From Punica granatum (Eukaryota > Streptophyta > Magnoliopsida > Myrtales > Lythraceae): DNA of 64,000 nt. The stretch is taken from contig NC_045131.1 of the NCBI RefSeq assembly GCF_007655135.1, positions 14,678,001 to 14,742,000 of the forward strand, written 5' to 3'. The notes beneath the pieces were generated by a model that searched no databases, was not told the DNA's origin, and saw only the letters and a list, made by a program, of their open reading frames with translations. Both the position numbers and the translations under genes were made by a program. Position 1 is the stretch's first letter; the number at the start of each line of letters is the position of its first letter. Shown in pieces: positions 46,287 through 57,900 of this stretch.

Positions 46287-49200
46287 TTAGAAGTCAGAAT
46301 GATACAAACAGACTAGGCTTGAATGTGTTATCGGGGAGCGGCACAGCGGGCACTCAGGCTTCTCGTTACACCACTCCATGATGCAGTTCCTACGCAAATA
46401 GAGAACATATCGAGTTAAACAAACATATCATATACAAGCCCTCGCATAAGCCAAAAGAAAGAAAGAATTTTATGAACAATAGGTCCGACCGATGTGCTTG
46501 AGGCTTGGTTCAACCTACGATATACAAAAAGCTGAAACAGGTCTTTTACCACACGGAAATCTTCCATAAGATTCCAGCTGCTATAAAAATGCGGGCAACT
46601 CCAGCATTATTGAGTGCAGGCTCAAAAACTCACAAATCACAATGCAAAATTTGTGGTAGGTCTACCCAATTTAGTCTTTACTCTTTCTATTGTACTTTTC
46701 TCAGACATAACAAGATTAAGGGCTTACCAGCAAAATACGTGACCACAAGGCGTGGCGGTAGGGTGTTGGCGATTGCTTAGACAAAGGGTACACTTACTTA
46801 TCCCACTAGTCCCCTGAGAGAAATCAACAATATCAGGAGCCAAGCAAATTTATGTCAATATTAGTCCACAAAACATGCGAAAACAAAATTGAATGTACAA
46901 TATACAACTCAAGATTTCCCCCCATTTGCTTCGATTTCCAAACACAAATTAACTGGGATTAGGCTCTCTCAAAATCTTAGTTACCGTGAGCATGAAAACA
47001 AAGACGGGGGAGAATTATTCTCTATTCTTGTATTAGAAATTTGAGAATACCTCTGAAGTTGATGGGTCATTTGTCCAGCTACCTTTGTCGCTGTCCACTG
47101 ATATCACGTTGCCCTCCTCATTCAGCACAGGCAAGCCTCGCCCTGTGACCATTTTAACCACGGGATCTCAATACTAGTAATATACGTTATAAAGAAAAAC
47201 AATTACGGAGAATGGACATTATTTCATGCCAAAGAGAAAGGATAAAGGAGATATATGACAGTCAATTAACAACGATAAAGACTGAGCAGAGATCTGCTTG
47301 ATTTCAACAACAAAATTAGAATAAGATTAACCTGCTGAGGTTTGGTGGCTTCCTAAAGATGCCTGATGGACAGAACTGGTGATAGACAATAAGTTACTCC
47401 TCCTCAGGCCTTCGGCAGCAAGAATGCATAGCTGAATCAAAAGAAAAATTCCCAAAATTTGGTATCTGCCAGAAGAAGATTAAAGTCTTAATTTATGATT
47501 TGATAATTAATCTCATAAAGAAGGAAATACTCCTGACACGGAGCTCTTCCTTTCTTTTATTCATTTAATTTTAATAACAAAAGAATCTGCACGTCACTGT
47601 ACCTCGGCCTTTGATTTGAGGGCTTTCCGATGAAAACATATCGAATGCCTGCAGCGCGTTTGGATATATGATAATACAAGCCTGCAGAGAGAACAAGAAA
47701 ACATTCAATTGGAGACTATAGCTTGAAAAAATTTATCAGAAACAATTCATGGACCTTTCAAACCAGATAATTTACCTTCAAAGTAGAAGAACATCAGGTT
47801 AGTGCGTAGAACCAGCTGCAAGACTTCTCGAGCTATAGGAAGCATCTATTGAAAAAAGCCAGTATTTTTAGGACTGATGTTCCGTGAAAAGCAATTCAAA
47901 GAATCACCATGCATCATAAAAGTAGATCCAACCTTAGGTTCGCAAGACTCATACAACCAGCACAAATGTGACACTACATATAATACATGGATAAGACCAA
48001 AGTACAATTACAACATGCTGTTAAAACAAATCACATTTGCTTAGAGCTAAAACTTTTTAGATTAGCATCAGTAAGAAATTGACATGAATGAGAACTCCAG
48101 CACGAGCATGTTAATATCAATGACTTGATCCAATTGACTTCGCAATTTAGTATTTCAGTGACAGGGTGTCGTGCAAACTTATACTCTAGATGCAAAAGGG
48201 GCTTTAATTACCGCCGGCCACCGCTGAACTGCATTTAACCACAATCCATTTAATCTCCTTCTAAACCTCGAAAGAGCAGATAAATTTTCCCTTCTTGTGG
48301 GGGATGAGGGAGCTCCTGTTGTCATGATTAATTGATCTTCATTATTGTCTAAACCACTGACTCCATATGGCTCATCTGAATAAGTGTCAGAAAGAGAGAT
48401 CCCACGAGAAGCAACTCGAGAGCTACAAAATGGATAAATGCTTTCAGACACTGTAGAAGTATTGGACTTCCCAGAAACTACACCATGCTTTTGCTGAAAA
48501 GTAACAATTAACAGGCAATGAAAGAAAGTTGACCTTATTCTCTCAGCAATATAAGGGAATGCGGTTTGATATACAATGAAAAGCACACGTCTTGCTGGCG
48601 TCGGAGGGAGTCCATATGGCCCAGCAACCTACAACAATGTTATTATCAGCACTTGAATAAGTGTAGCATACTCGTGATGGAACTAATCCTATCTCAACAG
48701 TGAGTGTAGGATCCGAAACGATACCAGAAGAGAAAAAAGGGAGGAGAATGTGTTGGCTGGAAGACATGCCAGAAGGGAAAAATAAAAGCACAAAAGAAGA
48801 AAAGCCAAAACCCGTATGGTTATATTGAAGTTATCTTAAAGCACAAACTATTGATAGAGCACTGCACCTGAGTTATGTCACAATATTCTTCACCCAGTGT
48901 TTGCTGTCCTGAGCCAGTTGTCAGTACGTAATATAACATTTGTCCGAGAAGTTGCGTCTGTCAAAAAATCGAGCCTCTAATACTTAGCATCTGAACCAAC
49001 AACCAGCATTTCTACTTCATGATAAACCCCACAAACAAGGACTACAAGGACCTGGAACCTATCCTATAAACACACTGAATTCAGACCCCCAGAGAAACTG
49101 TATACTGCAACAAAGTTCCAAGTATCCCTTGGAAGCCGGTATTTCTCAATAAGATGAAACTCTCCCGTGTTTCAGCTTCTAGGCCTCACACTGCCAACTA

Positions 49201-49569
49201 GAGAATTGCTATAGATACTAAAGTAAAAGTGAAAAACAGAAAATGGGGAAAACGGAAAGATTAACACCAGACCTCGTTCTGATAAGCCACGGCAACTCTT
49301 GTTCCTGATATAGTGAGAACAATTATGGAATGAGAAGCCGCTTCAAGCTAAAGCAAGTAAGGCCGTGTACTTAAAATAGAGAAGAGAGCGAGGGACAGAC
49401 CGAAGAGATGACGAATGGCATCACGGCAAGCATCATAGACAAAGGAAGCATACTGATCATCCTTCTCGGCTGCTCTCATGATCTCCGGCTGAGCAGCCGG
49501 CGGGAACCGCCGTGGTGCCACATCCCTGGTGGCGGGGTCCTGGCTGGAGCTCGGGTTTCCTAACGCCAT
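46287..49569 (-). CDS. PEX10: Peroxin 10, RING E3 ubiquitin ligase of the peroxisomal membrane
   Basis: Eleven coding exons on the minus strand: 49401-49569, 49273-49304, 48868-48957, 48534-48628, 48212-48422, 47776-47845, 47603-47681, 47332-47465, 47051-47142, 46728-46813, 46287-46389. They total 1161 nt, 386 residues (Arabidopsis PEX10 is 381), and every junction keeps frame with GT-AG borders. The N-terminus has [19 protein letters not shown], the Pex2/Pex12 domain signature. Hydrophobic segments fall in exons 6-8. The C-terminus is a C3HC4 RING ([19 protein letters not shown] continuing to CPLCRSP) split between exons 10 and 11, ending [12 protein letters not shown]10 works with PEX2 and PEX12 to ubiquitinate the PEX5 receptor for recycling, so it is needed for matrix-protein import. 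The CACTA palindrome ends 121 bp past the stop. Confidence 0.96.
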
Positions 49570-50744
49570 CTCTCAATTCAGTAAATCACATGATGGGACA
49601 ATCGTCTTGCCTTTCATTTACTTAAAAAGCTCCCCACTCCTCTAAAAGATAAGCACTAGAAGCTAGTCAGCACTAACAGCGAAAGGAAGTAGAAAATTAC
49701 GTAAAACAGCAAAAAGCGGCAAAAATCGAGGCGGCGCAGTTGCTTTTTGTGTAGTAACTCCATTTGATTTCATCTGAGAACCGCTCTGCAGTGACAAACA
49801 TAATCCAACCCTCCATGCATCTATCTTTACAGGCCTCAAATCAATGGAAAAAGAAAAACTCAGGAGCACAGACCCTTCTGAGGAGCTTATGCAATTTTCA
49901 TTCCTTTGAGCATAATCAAATCAAACTCACTTCCAATAGCAGTTTAAACAAATTATGATTCTTAAATTACTATAGAACTGAGGTGGCGTTTGGTGCATTA
50001 TTACCATTTAAAATTACTGGTAATCTAGGTTTGTACTCAGATAGATTACCACTTTAAAAATTACTGGCATGTTACATTACTATGTTTGGCATGGATTGGT
50101 AATCCACACTACCTTGTTTGGTATGAAAGACAGAAAATTGTCTCTCGTACTAAATTACCCTCAAATAAAAATCATTACGTAACCATGTGATCAGCAATTT
50201 AGGAGGAATCAATGTCAGAGTTGATCTCAAATCACAAACAGTAAGAACAACCGAACTAGAAGCAGTTTCTGTAGACAATCAGTTAATATTGAATCCCTTA
50301 TAACCCCTTTATGGATTTCAATTTAGCCCAAAAAATGGCGAAAGCTCATCTCGCAGAACATCTAATTGCTCGAAACACATTAAATGGGTTCATTCACTTC
50401 CTTGCTTGTTGGGAATTTTCACAAAATCAGAGGAATCATACCTAAATGGACAGAAGCAGGAGAGGGGCAGGAGGCGGAGACGAGCAAGAGAGGGGCAGGA
50501 GGCGGAGACGAGCAGGAGACGGGCAAGAGGCGGCGACGGCGAGGACCGCCGACCTGGAGGAGCCGCCGACGAGGAGGAGCTGGTGAGACGGGAGAGTGAG
50601 AACAGAAGGCTAAGGAAAGCGCATATCTGATAAAAACAAAAGACAGGATAGAATGGGAATGTACAGTCGAGATGGGTGGGTACATATATATATATATTTT
50701 TTTTTTCCCTTTTTGATTGATGAATGCGGATGTATGTTATTATT
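49570..50744. other. Upstream region of PEX10
   Basis: It presumably contains the promoter and 5' leader. A segment at about 49985-50150 has GTTTGGTGCATTATTACC and GTTTGGCATGGATTGG words typical of MITE ends, but I could not pair the ends. A GA-rich imperfect repeat (GGAGGCGGAGACGAGCA and variants, about 50465-50580) produces the Arg/Glu-rich frames there, which I do not call genes. Confidence 0.5.
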
Positions 50745-52640
50745 ATAAGGGTTAATAAAAAAATATTAACTTTTCACATTTTAATAATTTTATCACGAAT
50801 TTTTTTAATCTAAAAATACATAAACTTTCAATTTGATAATAATTATATCACGGCGTCAACTTTTTCATTAATTTGTACAGAAATTATTGACGTATAGATC
50901 GAGTGGGGCAATTAATTTGAACGGAAATTTACGTTAATTAACTTTTAAGTTAATTTGGATTTTTTTCTTTTTTCTTTTTTTATTTACTCGTATGGGCACT
51001 ATTTGGGCTAAATTCAATTTTTTGGCGTCCGTCAAAATTTTCCGAATGAATATTTCAAAATTGAGAAATTTGAAAAAATAATCAGCTTTGTGAAAAATTT
51101 AATTTGCGTAAATGGTGCCGAATCTCGATAAGAATAGATATTGAGCCTACAAAACGCGTTCAATCATAATTATTCGATTGTTTCCGAATCCTTATCTTGA
51201 TGATCGGATTTCCGAAAAGTAATATGGGGCCAACATTGTGTTTAGAAAAATACGATGATCAATATTATGTAGAAAAATATTTTTCGGTCTCAAGTATGGT
51301 TCGGAATTTTAAAAATCAAAATTGGCGCTCGTAAAGTCCGAAAACTAATGTCTTACTATGTAATTTTGATGAATATTTTGGTGATCAATACATTTTGGTA
51401 GATTAGATAATATATGCAAAATATGTGAATTTTATGAGTTTTTGATGTTTTGGTAGATTAGGAAAAAAATGACAAATTATCTGATTTTTTAGCTTAATGG
51501 ATAATCCTTATTTTCCACGTGTGCCGCCATTTGCCACATAGGCAAATTTAATGGCCATGTCTGCGTCGTTAATGCCTAAATTAACAGGTTGATAGATGGG
51601 GAAAACAGAGGGAAACGTTTTAATTTTTCAAGTCAAAATTTGAAAAGTTGGTAAATTGAAAATGTGAGGAAACTATTTGAATTTTTAGGTTATTTCTTCT
51701 TATCCATATTATTCATTTTTATGTTATTAAAAGTGATACGTTTACCGTTAATAAATAGATAAATTAACTCTCAAAGTCTCAATTCCCTATCACATTCTAA
51801 AAAGAAAATGTAATATTACAAATGACCGTACCTCTATTAGATATGCTGCTTAAATAATACTAAGCGAAGACCCACACTTTCAAGTGAAAAACTTTATTAT
51901 TTATGTAAAAAAAATATATCTTTGTATAATGATATTTCTGTTTATCTATTAACTGAACTTTAAATAATGAGAATTTAATCTACATATGAAGTGTGACATA
52001 AAATAGATAAGATAATGGTAAGTTGGCTAAAAATAATGACAATAAAAATTCTATGGTATATGAAAATGGTTATTGTATTCTCGAATACAATGAAACAACT
52101 CTCATTTTCCAAATACAAAAAAAAAACAAAAAAATATAAAGAATGATGATATCAATTAAGTTAGAAATCTAATCTATATAAAATAATAAAAACCGGGACA
52201 AGACATAGGAAAGCACCACGTAAGAGCTTTTCGTCCCGTAACCTTTCATGTGCCACTAATAAAAATATAATAAGTGACGGAATGTACTGTTGCCACCTTG
52301 CTTCTAAAACCGAAAAAACATATACTCATAGAAGACAATAACACTAAAATATAATCAATTATCTAAATTGAATAATATTATATTACAAATCACTTGCTAA
52401 AATCTCTTCCAAGAGAAATGGATAATATTGAGTATAGTTGCTCTGATATGGGTAAGGCAACAAAACAGCAATATAAATATAAATTGAGATTTAAAGTCAT
52501 TCTTCACAATTATGGGAACAATTTCAGCCATCGATTGAGGTTGTACCAATAATTTCGATTATAGAGTTGTAAATAATATTTTACTGATCGTATGATTAAA
52601 AAGGCTTCTGTATTTTTACAGAGAGATGAAGATTGATCAT
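50745..52640. other. Gene-free stretch with a dispersed repeat
   Basis: The segment about 51440-51690 resembles 950-1195 in order (TTTTGGTAGATT, GGATAATCCTTATT against GGATATCCCCTTAT, GCCACATAGGCAAA against ACCGCATAGGCAAA, GAGGAAACTA against AAGGAAACTA). Both are copies of one family. The copy here lacks the TTTTCCC end. No coding region is supported. Confidence 0.55.
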
Positions 52641-53260
52641 GTTGGTCTGGAATTATGTCACATAAAAGTGGAAAGCATAATTCAACCTATGCAATTTAAG
52701 GTTGAATGTACTTAAAAGAATTTTAAATTGAAGGGAAAAATGTCTAACCGAAGCCCGATATACTTTGAAATTTTCTTAAACCCTAGGTAAAATATGAATA
52801 TTAATAAGAAAATTCGATTGGTAGTGGTTACAATATGCCTCTAGACTAGGCATATGCGCACCAGTTTGGATTAAATATGAAATTCTCTCGCAAAATTCGA
52901 AAACCCGATAGTGAGGGCAAAGAAGTTGGTCTGGAATTATGTCACATAAAAGTGGAAAGCATAATTCAACCTATGCAATTTAAGGTTGAATGTACTTAAA
53001 AGAATTTTAAATTGAAGGGAAAAATGTCTAACCAAAGCCCGATATACTTTGAAATTTTCTTAAACCCTAGGTAAAATATGAATATTAATAAGAAAATTCG
53101 ATTGGTAGTGGTTACAATATGCCTCTAGACTAGGCATATGCGCACCAGTTTGGATTAAATATGAAATTCTCTCGTAAAATTCGAAAACCCGATAGTGAGG
53201 GCAAAGAAGATATTCCAATTCGAAAACCCGATAGTGAGGGCAAAGAAGATATTCCATTTT
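52641..53260. repeat. 284-bp tandem duplication with a third partial copy
   Basis: GTTGGTCTGGAATTATG occurs at 52641 and 52925 and the sequence stays nearly identical for 284 bp (visible differences include CTCGCAAAA against CTCGTAAAA). The end word ATTCGAAAACCCGATAGTGA is then repeated once more at about 53219-53238. The frames that read through are by-products. Confidence 0.9.
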
Positions 53261-53292
53261 CAGGCAAGTGTTCCCTCGTATCCCTTTCTACT

Positions 53293-53396
53293 CTTCTTCT
53301 TCTTCTTCTTCTTCTTCTTCTTCTTCTTCTTCTTCTTCTTCTTCTTCTTCTTCTTCTTGTTCTTCTTCTTCTTCTTCTTCTTCTTCTTCTTCTTCT
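53293..53396 (+). repeat. TTC trinucleotide microsatellite
   Basis: About 34 TTC units with one GTTC interruption near 53358. It generates the Leu, Phe and Ser homopolymer frames at this place, which are not genes. Confidence 0.97.
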
Positions 53397-53399
53397 GCA

Positions 53400-54222
53400 T
53401 TTAGCGTGCTTTCTCTGCTGAATTTATTGTTTGTGGTGTGGGAAACGTATGAATTTGGGAATGGTAATGATTTTGTGAATTGGGCGGGTTTTCGGTCGTT
53501 TAATTACGGATTGACACGGATATGATACGTCTAACCCATTTAACTAAGCGTGTCTAAATGGGTATGTATACTTACCTACACAATATGACACTATTACTTT
53601 TAAGTACATATTATATCTACATGATATGACACTATTATATTAAATTACACGTTACTACACGATTAACATGATAAAAGCACCATAAACGATGATTTATATA
53701 AATAAATTTACATGTTTTTATTGTATTTTCTTCTATAAATTGATACAATATGTGAAACAAATTTATTAGCATGATAACACATAATATAAACAGGTCTAAC
53801 CGTATCTAAACGAATTACAAAAGTTGAACCTGTTTAAACACGTTTATTTATCATGTCTAAATGGGTTTGATCTGTTTAGACATGAAATACATTTACCATT
53901 AACCCAAATCTGCTTAACTTTGTATTGTATCTATATCGTATTATTGTATCGTGTTAAATACTATCGGCTCACGGCAGAGTGCGATAGTTGTGCCTAGTAC
54001 TTTCTAATATAATACCAATCTTCCATCAAACGTAAATAATCGAGACTACGGGATTAACATCCGTTAGTGACATGAGCACATGGAAAATCAAAAAGCTGGA
54101 ACAGCTGACAAGTGCATATCATCCTTGTGAACTTGACCACCCTTATTTCTACTGCTAGTAAGTACCTCTTACATGATTAAAGAAAGTCATTTTGCGTGCA
54201 TTAGCTTTTATGCTATGAACAC
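53400..54222. other. Gene-free intergenic stretch
   Basis: It contains degenerate words such as CACTATTA and CATGATATGACAC repeated around 53580-53650. No gene or paired ends are seen. Confidence 0.45.
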
Positions 54223-54225
54223 TTA

Positions 54226-54404
54226 TGCCTTGTTTGGATTGTAAAATCTTTAACTTTAACTCAACACACTACACAACAAAAACACACGTTTCCCAAGTCA
54301 AATTTATACTCTCATCTCATTTGTCTTTTTTCACAATCAAAATCAAAATCAAAATCAAAATCAAAATCAAAATTAAAGTTACTTTAACTCTGAAACCAAA
54401 CGCA
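54226..54404. mobile_element. Tourist-like MITE, copy 1
   Basis: 179 bp with ends TGCCTTGTTTGGATTG and, on the minus strand, TGCGTTTGGTTTCAGAG. It is flanked by TTA on both sides (54223-54225 and 54405-54407). It contains a six-fold ATCAAA run. The three-base TTA target and small size fit the PIF/Harbinger (Tourist) group. Confidence 0.78.
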
Positions 54405-54964
54405 TTATTAATTTTCCATCCACATATAGAGTGCACTTCTCTCCTCTTCATTGCCTTTACTCCATCCATTGATGTTGCAAGGCAATAAAATTATTGACAC
54501 GATAAAACGTGAGTTGAACACATACCGTTATGGGCGAGCTACAAGCTTCTTTTAGGACATTGCTAAAAAAATCTGACAAATTGGTGGTCATAATGCCATA
54601 TTGATGACCCCCATCATGCGTAAGCGCCCATTTCTCAACTGGAATTCATCTAATCTTCTTTGTGCCTTAGGATTATGATGTTTTAAGGGCCTCCATGAGT
54701 TTTATTAAACTTCTTGACTTGACGTGCCTTGGCTGCCATGCAAATGAGATTCTTCAAATTCTTATCATGAAATTCAGTGTTAAAATTGCGCAGCAAATGT
54801 CATATCGAAACCGATGATGACCATGTGACTCATTCCATCTACCATTGTTAGAGTTCATTGCGCCAAAATACTTACATGACGATCGGATATAACACAAAGT
54901 CCATCCCGTCCTCTTGCCATATATGATCTTAAGCAATTTGTGAACCATCTCCAACTATCTTTTG

Positions 54965-55925
54965 TTTGGTTTTGCAATCCGATTTTAACTTAACTTAACT
55001 ATAAACTTTTTAAAATTGAATTATAGTCCCACAATTTTTTTTATTTTCAAAAACATGCCCCAGTTTCCCTCTCTCCTCTCTATCACCGCACTATTCATCT
55101 TCTTCCTCTCTCCATCACCGCACTGTTCATCGGCGCCGCATCTCCTCCGCCGCCATGGCAGTCTACTATTTCCTTCTCCATGGAAACCTCAAATTTCGGC
55201 AAAACTCCCCATATCCCGCAATCGCGTGTGCCTAACCCATCCATCGGGACATCTATGTGCAGGACGAAAATGGCAGTGGACGCCATGGAACCAAAGCCCT
55301 TGAGAACGACGAGACCGTCATCCACGAGAAATTCAAAATCTTCGTCCTAGGGAAGCAATTTCACAAGCATCGACTTCACCGGTTACAATTCCAGTCAGAA
55401 CAATTACTCTTCAAAAGATTCCCTCTCAACCCAACCCTCTCTCTCCCGTCTCAAGGACCAGCTCTTGTCGGAAAACCCCAACATCTACCACTTCTCTGAG
55501 ATCCCCGCCGCCATTGACGGCCTCTCCACCGGATGGTTCTCCTCTACGTGGATTCAAAGCCTAATCAAAGCTCTGGTGTCCGTGTCCATCTCCAATGCCT
55601 GGAACCGAAGCCTAATCGAAGCAACAAGGCTTCTATCGAAGCCTTGCTGATGTGATTTGAGGCAGAGAGGGCTTCGATTAAAGGAACATGTCGGTCACTG
55701 AGCTCAATCTAGCTTCAATTGACGGAACATGTCAGTCATTGATCTCGATCTAGCTCCGATGAACAGTGCGGTGATGGAGAGAAATGAAGAAGATGAACAG
55801 TGCGGTATGGAGAGGATAAAGGGGAGTTAGGGCACGTTTCTGAAAATGAAAAAATTGTGGGATTATTATTTAATTTTAAAAAATTTATAGTTAAGTTAAG
55901 TTAAAATCTACATCTGAAACTATAT
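54965..55925. mobile_element. TIR element carrying a gene-like fragment
   Basis: The ends pair over roughly 150 bp. GATTTTAACTTAACTTAAC (about 54979) is inverted near 55880-55898. CACAATTTTTTTTATTTTCA is inverted near 55845-55860, and CCATCACCGCACTGTTCATC near 55755-55775. The termini recall the local Tourist family (TTTGGTTT...TTTTAAC). The middle (55140-55660) is GC-richer and looks like coding sequence. I could not fix the exact ends or a target duplication. Confidence 0.65.
55255..55530 (+). pseudogene. Captured receptor-kinase-like fragment (tentative)
   Basis: From the ATG at 55255 the frame reads MCRTKMAVDAMEPKP, meets TAG at 55348, and continues as SLSRLKDQLLSENPNIYHFSEI to about 55500. 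By eye this resembles the N-terminal part of a plant LysM-type receptor-kinase group. Being short, interrupted and enclosed by inverted repeats, it is most likely a captured exon piece and not a working gene. The family assignment is a recollection and not a search result. Confidence 0.45.
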
Positions 55926-55950
55926 AGGGGATTTAAATTTTCTCCTACCA

Positions 55951-56129
55951 ACCAACAAAAATATTGGTTAAGTGGTAAGCAACTCACCTCCGTAAGGAGG
56001 AGAACATAAGTTCTAACCCCGGAAAGCGCACTTGTTGGGAGGGAGAATAACATTTAATGCTCGATCTCCCGACTGAATTAGTCAGATTCTATTAGATTCT
56101 GGATACCACGGTACACATTGAAAAAAAAA
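55951..56129 (+). repeat. SINE with Pol III A and B boxes (family A, best copy)
   Basis: A-box-like TGGTTAAGTGG (55965-55975) and B-box-like GTTCTAACCCC (56010-56020) are 35 bp apart, as in tRNA genes. The body has CTCCCGACTGAATTAGTC and GGATACCACGGTACACATTG and ends in an A9 tail. Imperfect flanking repeats (ATTTTCTCCTACCA near 55937, ATTTCTCCTTCCA near 56128) look like a target duplication. It defines the family seen in at least seven other places here. Confidence 0.75.
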
Positions 56130-56278
56130 TTTCTCCTTCCACAATCCCAAAAGCAAAAGGAAGTAATTGCTTGTTCGCATTTACATGTAGGTGCTCCAAT
56201 GCCTATTTTAGGAGCTCTCCCAAACAATAATCTAGTAAACTTAGGTTCGTGCATGGTGGACCAAACAACAGGCTTTAA

Positions 56279-56475
56279 TGGTACGTTTGGTTTCAGAGTT
56301 AAAATAACTTTGATTTTGATTATGGAAAAAGACAAATGATTGTGTAGTTTGTTGAGTTAAAGTTAAAGTAAAAATTTTTGACTTGGGAAATTTGTATTTT
56401 TGTTGTGTAGTGTGTTGAGTTAAAGTTAAAATAAAAATTTTTGTGATTTTAACTGCGAAACCAAACAAAGTGTAT
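56279..56475. mobile_element. Tourist-like MITE, copy 2
   Basis: 197 bp flanked by TAA (56276-56278 and 56476-56478). The left end TGGTACGTTTGGTTTCAGAG matches copy 1. It contains an internal ~75-bp duplication around TGTGTAGTTTGTTGAGTTAA and TGTGTAGTGTGTTGAGTTAA. Confidence 0.72.
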
Positions 56476-56839
56476 TAATCTCGAAAATACTTACAGAATA
56501 CACACTCTCAAAGTCACAATCACCCAGGCCTTTCACGCACACACAAACACACACTCTCTCTCTCTTACTCTTTCACACCCACACATGTGTACGTGTGCTT
56601 GTGCGTGTGTTTGCTTATGGATGCTTGCTTACACACATCCATACAACCTTTATATATAGATGCATATGTCGGTGGAATTCACCGCCACCTTTCAATCTTC
56701 TTCTAGATTTTTCTTTTCTTCTAATTTCTTCTAGATATTTCTAAGTTATTCTACTTTGGTCCTTATACTATATCTAGATTTTTGCCTCTAGATTTTTCCT
56801 TAGACCCTAATGTATCTACCAAGAAAATCTAGATAATAA

Positions 56840-57013
56840 GGGTGCGTTTAGATTCATAGTTAAAGTAACTTTAATTTTGATTTTGATTTTTATTGTGGAA
56901 AATGATAAATGAGATGTGATTATAAATTTGACTTGGAAAACGTGTATTTTTATTATATAGTATGTTGAGTTAAAGTTAAAATAAATTAAGTGTTTTTCAA
57001 TCCAAACATGGCC
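56840..57013. mobile_element. Tourist-like MITE, copy 3
   Basis: 174 bp flanked by TAA (56837-56839 and 57014-57016), with ends GGGTGCGTTTAGATTC and CCAAACATGGCC. The body matches copy 1 in inverse orientation. Confidence 0.76.
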
Positions 57014-57094
57014 TAATATTTCTAAAAAACTCTAGAGTTAGTGTTGATTTCTAGTATTACACCCACTGTAATCAAAATCGTTCCTTTGTACTTT

Positions 57095-57900
57095 TCATGT
57101 AAATGTATCGTGTTGATGCTTATAAACCGGTCGACAAAACTTGAATCCTTCAATAGATGGACTAAATGACCAAAATACACGCTTGAACATTTCCCTTACC
57201 TCTTCACCCGAGATAGTCAACCATGAAACTATGGTTCCTGGATTTTCGTCTTGGAGGTCGACCATGTATATAGGCAGGATTTCGTATGATTTTTCCAACT
57301 CCCAATGATCTCAGTAATTGCTAAGATGTATGAAATATTCTAGTTAAGGCGACCTAAGATGATTGCTTGAATTATGGCAATTGTTATGGAGATTTGGACC
57401 TCACGAGAGACTCAATCTGCTTGGCCATAAATTCTGAATCCAGTTCTAAGTGGTCATGATTGATGATTGAATAAACACAAGTATGAGGACCAACATAAAT
57501 GCATTATCTCCAACACCAACAATCTCATATATGGCATTAATATTTGCTTGATCAAAGACATCATCAGAGATGAGACATGATGCTCTCATGCTCCCAATTT
57601 CTCCGCTCCTCGAACCATAATCATATGTCGATTGAACTCTGAAATCAATGTCATTGAATTCATTATCTGCATTATAGCTTGCCATTCCTCGTGTAAGTCG
57701 AGTGAAATGCCCATCGTGGATAAAAGAGGGAGAAGTTTCTATGAGCATCGATCTAGTCCATGAAACCTTTACCAGTTTTTCCAAGTAGACCTCCAAATAA
57801 TATACTCACAGTTGTCTTGCAACCTCCATCATCATAGCCACAGACTCATCATTCTCTATTGGTACTGCAATATACTCTTTATTTGTGGGATATCTACAAA
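57095..57900 (-). pseudogene. MULE (Mutator-like) transposase remnant
   Basis: On the minus strand, 57298-57095 reads IVSWLTISGEEVREMFKRVF then WSFSPSIEGFKFCRPV, the segment just before the catalytic domain in plant MULE transposases (FxRVFWxFxPxIEGFKxCRPV). The neighbouring frame 57796-57446 lies upstream and could be the N-terminal part. The catalytic DDE region is not present downstream, so the gene is truncated. It shows that autonomous MULEs existed here, relevant to the GGGAAAA elements. Confidence 0.7.

Noticed and set aside
46505..46780. 91-codon plus-strand frame
   Set aside because: It is antisense to PEX10 exon 10 and introns, and has no domain of its own.
53161..53525. Leu-, Phe- and Ser-rich frames
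   Set aside because: They are translations of the TTC microsatellite in three frames.
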